Source of the DNA: Capsicum annuum
Lineage: Eukaryota; Streptophyta; Magnoliopsida; Solanales; Solanaceae
Length of the DNA stretch: 64,000 nucleotides
Direction: 5' to 3'
Assembly: GCF_002878395.1 (NCBI RefSeq)
Contig: NC_061120.1
Location: forward strand, 113,897,212-113,961,211
The notes beneath the pieces are model-generated. The model was not told the DNA's origin. It saw only the letters and a program-made list of their open reading frames with translations, and made no database searches. Positions 60,437 to 64,000 of this stretch are shown here, one piece after another (positions within the stretch are counted from its first letter, which is position 1; every line of letters starts with the position of its first letter). The translations under genes were made by a program, and so were the position numbers.

Positions 60437-61192
60437 AATTGGGAAATTGCTATATTTAGTTTGGTTGATGATCAACTAAACTGCAAGGAACCAGGTCCCT
60501 GGATATGCAAGATACAATACTGCCGGGACACATTGTCTACATAGTTTTTTTATCTTATGTAACAAACTTGCAGGTGCTATTTTGAGCTAATTAGGACATC
60601 TAGTCTGATGATATTTTAATCCCTAAATATCACTCAGCTAAAAAAGAAAAGAGATGCCTCTTCATCAAGTGGGTTTTTGTAATTACAAAGAGTGAAGAGA
60701 GGCAGCAGAAACACCATATCAACACTGCTCAAGTTCTAAGCTTTATGAGTGCTTTAATAAAAATAGTTCTTGGGTGAACTCTGATATGTAAATGAATTAC
60801 TCATGCTATAATAGTAATGACTTTTCCATTTTGAGTTGAGACTTCTTAGTTAGCATTGCCTAATTATGAGACTGATTAGAGTTAATCAGTTTAGAGAGGG
60901 TCCTTGGTAGAGTTAACAAGATGAGTTGGTAGTAGCGTTTCTACAAGAGAAAGAATCCTAGAGGTAGGCTGAAATATCGACTATAATCAGGAGGTTAATT
61001 ATAGTATATTTCTTTGGTGCTTGTAATAAAAAGTCATGGTTTTCTTTGTCTTGAGTTTCCACATAAAAATCTTTTATTTTCTCCCTTTCTACACTGTTTG
61101 TTACTCTTTGGTTATTTTTGTAAATTTTTCTTATAATTAATCTTAAGGGAACTGGTCCCTCACTATTTAGTGCAACCCTCAGGGTTTAAACA
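60437..61192 (+). mobile_element. 3' LTR of the copia-like element (about 756 bp)
   Basis: It is colinear with 55207-55974, starting near 'attgggaaattgct' and ending 'agggtttaaaca' at 61192. The left edge is approximate. The five bases after (cttgg) and the five before the 5' LTR (tgcct) do not match, so the target-site duplication is decayed or the edges are slightly misplaced. Confidence 0.85.
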
Positions 61193-61392
61193 CTTGGGAA
61201 AACCATGGAGGACATTATGTCCAAATGTCCATTCTCATTCACCATTTTGAAAAATTATGGTTGCGGTATGTGTTGTTTTTAACATATTTGTTTTATGTCT
61301 TAAAGGTAAGATTAGTGATGTCTGGGGTTTAATTATGGTGGTAAAATACTTGTACCATCATTTGAGGATGCATGATTCAAGTGAGGGAGAAT
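61193..61392 (+). other. End of family A copy 3 internal region, with polypurine tract
   Basis: The segment ends 'catttgaggatgcatgattc' then AAGTGAGGGAGAA directly before the 3' LTR. This is the chromovirus-type pol end plus polypurine tract, and it shows the host element resuming after the copia-like insertion. Confidence 0.75.
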
Positions 61393-63530
61393 TAAAATAC
61401 CATAGATTTTGGCCCTTGAAATTTTCTTGAGCTTTAAGTGCATTACCTTGGTTATGGCTTGATCCCATGAGTTGTAGGGTGAATTGATGGGTTAGGTGAC
61501 CCTAGTTGTAAGGTTTCCAGTGAATGGTGTTTAAGTTTCTATATTGAGTATTACTTAAGGACACGAGTCATAAAGATTCATGAAAAGTCAATATATAAGA
61601 GGAGTCGTAACCAAATCGCGTAAGTTTATGGCATGATCTTTCTCTGAATACGAGTAGCTCACTACAATTCGTAAGGAATTGTTATGAGTTGTGGGATGAA
61701 ATCATAGGATGTCCAATGTTTAACCTTTTTAGGTTCTGTGTTAACTACAATTTAACCAGACATTTCTTAGGGTCTCATTATGAATAGGTTGGCTGATTCG
61801 TAAGGTTGACTGTGTATGGGGGTCGTAGTCACTGTCTTTATTATGACTCCTAGTGGCGAGTCATATTATATGGTTACAAGTTGATGGTTGACTCATAATC
61901 AATGGCGACCCTTTTCTAGTTTTTAAGATAAAGGTATTCTGGATATTTTCCCTTTTGGCCATCTTGAAACCCATGTCTTATAACCCATTTAGGGCATCAT
62001 TAGCCCTCAAAGACAAATAAAAAAATTCTCAGAACACTCTCAAATCTTCAAGGTGAAGAACACTTATAATTTTTGAAATATTAAGCAATTAGGGCTTTAA
62101 AGGTAATTTGTTTCCTTACATCTTGTTATTTTAGGCATGTTACTCTTACCTCATTGTCAACTTTTTAAAAGATTTTCCTTTAAAGTAGTGTTCATGTGAT
62201 ATTGATATTGCGTTTTGAACTATGGGTTGAGGGTTTTTAATATAAATTACATAAATGCTTTTCCATGATATTTATGAATCTATTGTGCTTAAATTGATGG
62301 TTGGTAAATGCATTAGGGTGCATGGGAATGGTGGATGGAATAGGGGTACAAATGTATCCACAAATTGATTATTTGGTATGGAAATTTATAATAACCCCAA
62401 CTAGTATATTTGGTTTTGGTTTAAGCATTACCAGTTGGTTTTATTTTTTTTTTGAAACTAATGCATGAAATAAATGGTTAATTTGTCATGAATGGTTTTG
62501 AATACCTTATGGGCCACACGGGAATCCCCCAAGTGATTTTAATAATGAAAACTTTATGGGACACACTGGAATCCCCTAAGTGATTTTAATAGTAGAGTTT
62601 ATGATGTACTTGGGAATCCCATAAGTATTAGCTTAATGACATTGCTTGGAAGATATCATCGGTAGGATGGTAAAACTTTATAATTCCTTAATAACTGATT
62701 CCTGGGTAATTAGTGGTTTTGTTATATGTTAAATGTTTTAATTGGGTAATAGAAGTAGTTTTGATAGCTAGCCATGAAGGTGTGTATTTGAAGAACGAAC
62801 ACTAGAAACTCGTGTTTGACGACATGAAGATTGGTCTTAATGACCAAGTGCTTGTGTGGTACATGGTAATCCCCTAAGTGCACATACGTATATACGTATC
62901 ATAGAGGGTGAAGGGTATAAGTGAATCCTAGACCACCTATGATATCTCCGTTTCTTACAGCCAACACACACTGGGGCATATCCAGGCAATAACAATGGAC
63001 CGATATAGACCATTGGCAGATTTATGATGGTAAAGCTACACAAAAAAATTAAGTTTTTAAAGTGCATGCTAGACCTTGTTCGATATACAAGAATGGTATA
63101 TATATATGTATTTTCATATGCTTATGTGCATTGATCTGACTTAGTTTTTGGATTTATGGAATTATTTTATCTTTATCCATGAGTTTCATGATAACGCTCA
63201 CCCCTCTAACCTTCTTCGAATGTTATATCCCCATGCAATGTAGGAGTTGACCATATTTCCACTCTTTCTACTAGTGACTAGCTGATTCGGGGATACCTTT
63301 TGAGTCAAACACAAGAGGTGAGCTTTTATACTTCAAAAGACCCTATTTCATGTTATGGATTTTCCTTATGTCCTTACTTTTTCCTTTGGTCTTAGTTTTA
63401 GCTATGGTCAGGGAATGTTCCAACTGAATATTCTTTGATTTTAATTAGAGGCTTTGTCAGACTACTGTGGACTGTTGATTCCAACTAGTTTGTATGGTTG
63501 TACGAATTTTAGACTTACTATATCTCTACC
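61393..63530 (+). mobile_element. 3' LTR of family A copy 3, truncated at its end
   Basis: It starts TAAAATACCATAGATTTTGG, with TG changed to TA. It is colinear with the 5' LTR: the gagtcgta-like cluster (61480-61890), the 'ggaatcccc' modules (62520-62610), 'gaacactagaaactcgtgtt' (62797) and the 'gtttttaaagtgcatgc' site (63053) that is uninterrupted here. Similarity ends near 63530, just past the 'gacttactatatctc' block and before the segment holding the 5.3-kb element. Identity to the 5' LTR is about 80% by eye. Confidence 0.85.
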
Positions 63531-64000
63531 TAGGGATATGGCCATGGTACAAATCAGCTGAGGTTTCTATAATAGCTACAGTGATCATTCAATAATAACT
63601 TCTGCACTCGATATCCTACTTGATTGTTATGTTATGGATCTCCTATCCCTTCTCTAGTGCTCTTATATTGGTTTATGGTAGTTTCTGAGAATTCATTGTT
63701 GGTAATCATATTCTCATTTCTACATCTAATGTACTAAACAAAAATTACATTTTGTCTTAACTATATAATGGATTTAGTGAAGGTTTTTTTTTATAATAGT
63801 TACTTAATTATCCCATTGAAAAAAAATGGTTCTAACTTCTGTGTTAAATGAATGGTAGATTTGTAAGGATTATTCTATTTGTTGTGGATGTTGGATAGGT
63901 TTCAACATGATTGTATTAGGTGTGTCTTGAGATGATCATATGATTAAATAGTGTCAATGGCTACCAATCATTTTGGAAGGTTCATAACCGTTCCACTAGA
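63531..64000. other. Unassigned AT-rich DNA
   Basis: No coding segment or repeat is recognised. It may be the start of another insertion into the family A LTR, running out of the window. Confidence 0.3.

Noticed and set aside
55202..61197. Target-site duplication of the copia-like element
   Set aside because: The 5-bp flanks (tgcct and cttgg) do not match. A shifted CTTG match needs an LTR start without TG, so I do not claim it.
1..64000. A host gene hidden among the repeats
   Set aside because: Every frame with recognisable sense belongs to a retroelement. No exon-like series with splice signals and a cellular product was found.
1..64000. Endogenous pararetrovirus sequence, common in Solanaceae
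   Set aside because: All RT segments are accompanied by Ty3/gypsy or LINE neighbours and LTR or A-tail structures. No movement-protein or coat-protein-like segment was seen.

Overview
This window looks like gene-free, AT-rich plant heterochromatin made almost entirely of decayed retrotransposons. Every recognisable protein segment is a retroelement domain (gag, retropepsin, Ty3/gypsy and LINE reverse transcriptase, RNase H, integrase). All are interrupted by stops and frameshifts, and I found no host gene, tRNA, rRNA or CRISPR array. The LTR families, the 'putative plant transposon protein'-type fragments and the LINE style suggest a large Solanaceae genome, most like pepper (Capsicum). That assignment rests on remembered family resemblance and was not searched.

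Layout. 1-4576: the 3' end of a + strand Ty3/gypsy (perhaps Athila/Tat-like) element, with a degenerate accessory ORF, a spacer holding a strong inverted repeat, and an LTR. 4577-9939: a minus-strand chromovirus-like gypsy element of 'family A' (RT, protease, gag, primer-binding site, 2.46-kb LTR), cut inside RT. 9940-25285: 'family B' gypsy copies on +, arranged pol / LTR / internal / LTR, with 4.4-kb LTRs that each carry a 39-bp minisatellite. 25286-31264: a second family A copy on +, lacking integrase and running straight from RNase H into its LTR. 31265-36084: a minus-strand transposon-protein fragment, then poorly resolved LTR-like DNA.

36085 to about 63530: a third family A copy stretched to about 27 kb by nested insertions. 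Its 5' LTR is split by an L1-type LINE (37695-47512). The LINE's ORF1 is itself split by a 3.39-kb solo LTR (38226-41612, TSD TGCAT). The same 5' LTR is also split by a young minus-strand LTR element (48099-53393, LTRs 853 and 851 bp, TSD ggggt/gggat) that encodes a retropepsin-like protein and an acidic tail but no reverse transcriptase. The internal region is split by a gag-only, copia-like element (55207-61192) with 0.76-kb LTRs and a recurring palindrome. Read as stratigraphy, the family A element is oldest, then the LINE, then the solo LTR. The minus-strand 5.3-kb element is the youngest datable unit, since its LTRs look about 95% alike by eye against roughly 80% for the other pairs.

No element appears able to move by itself. 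The two non-autonomous LTR elements would have needed RT and integrase from other elements.
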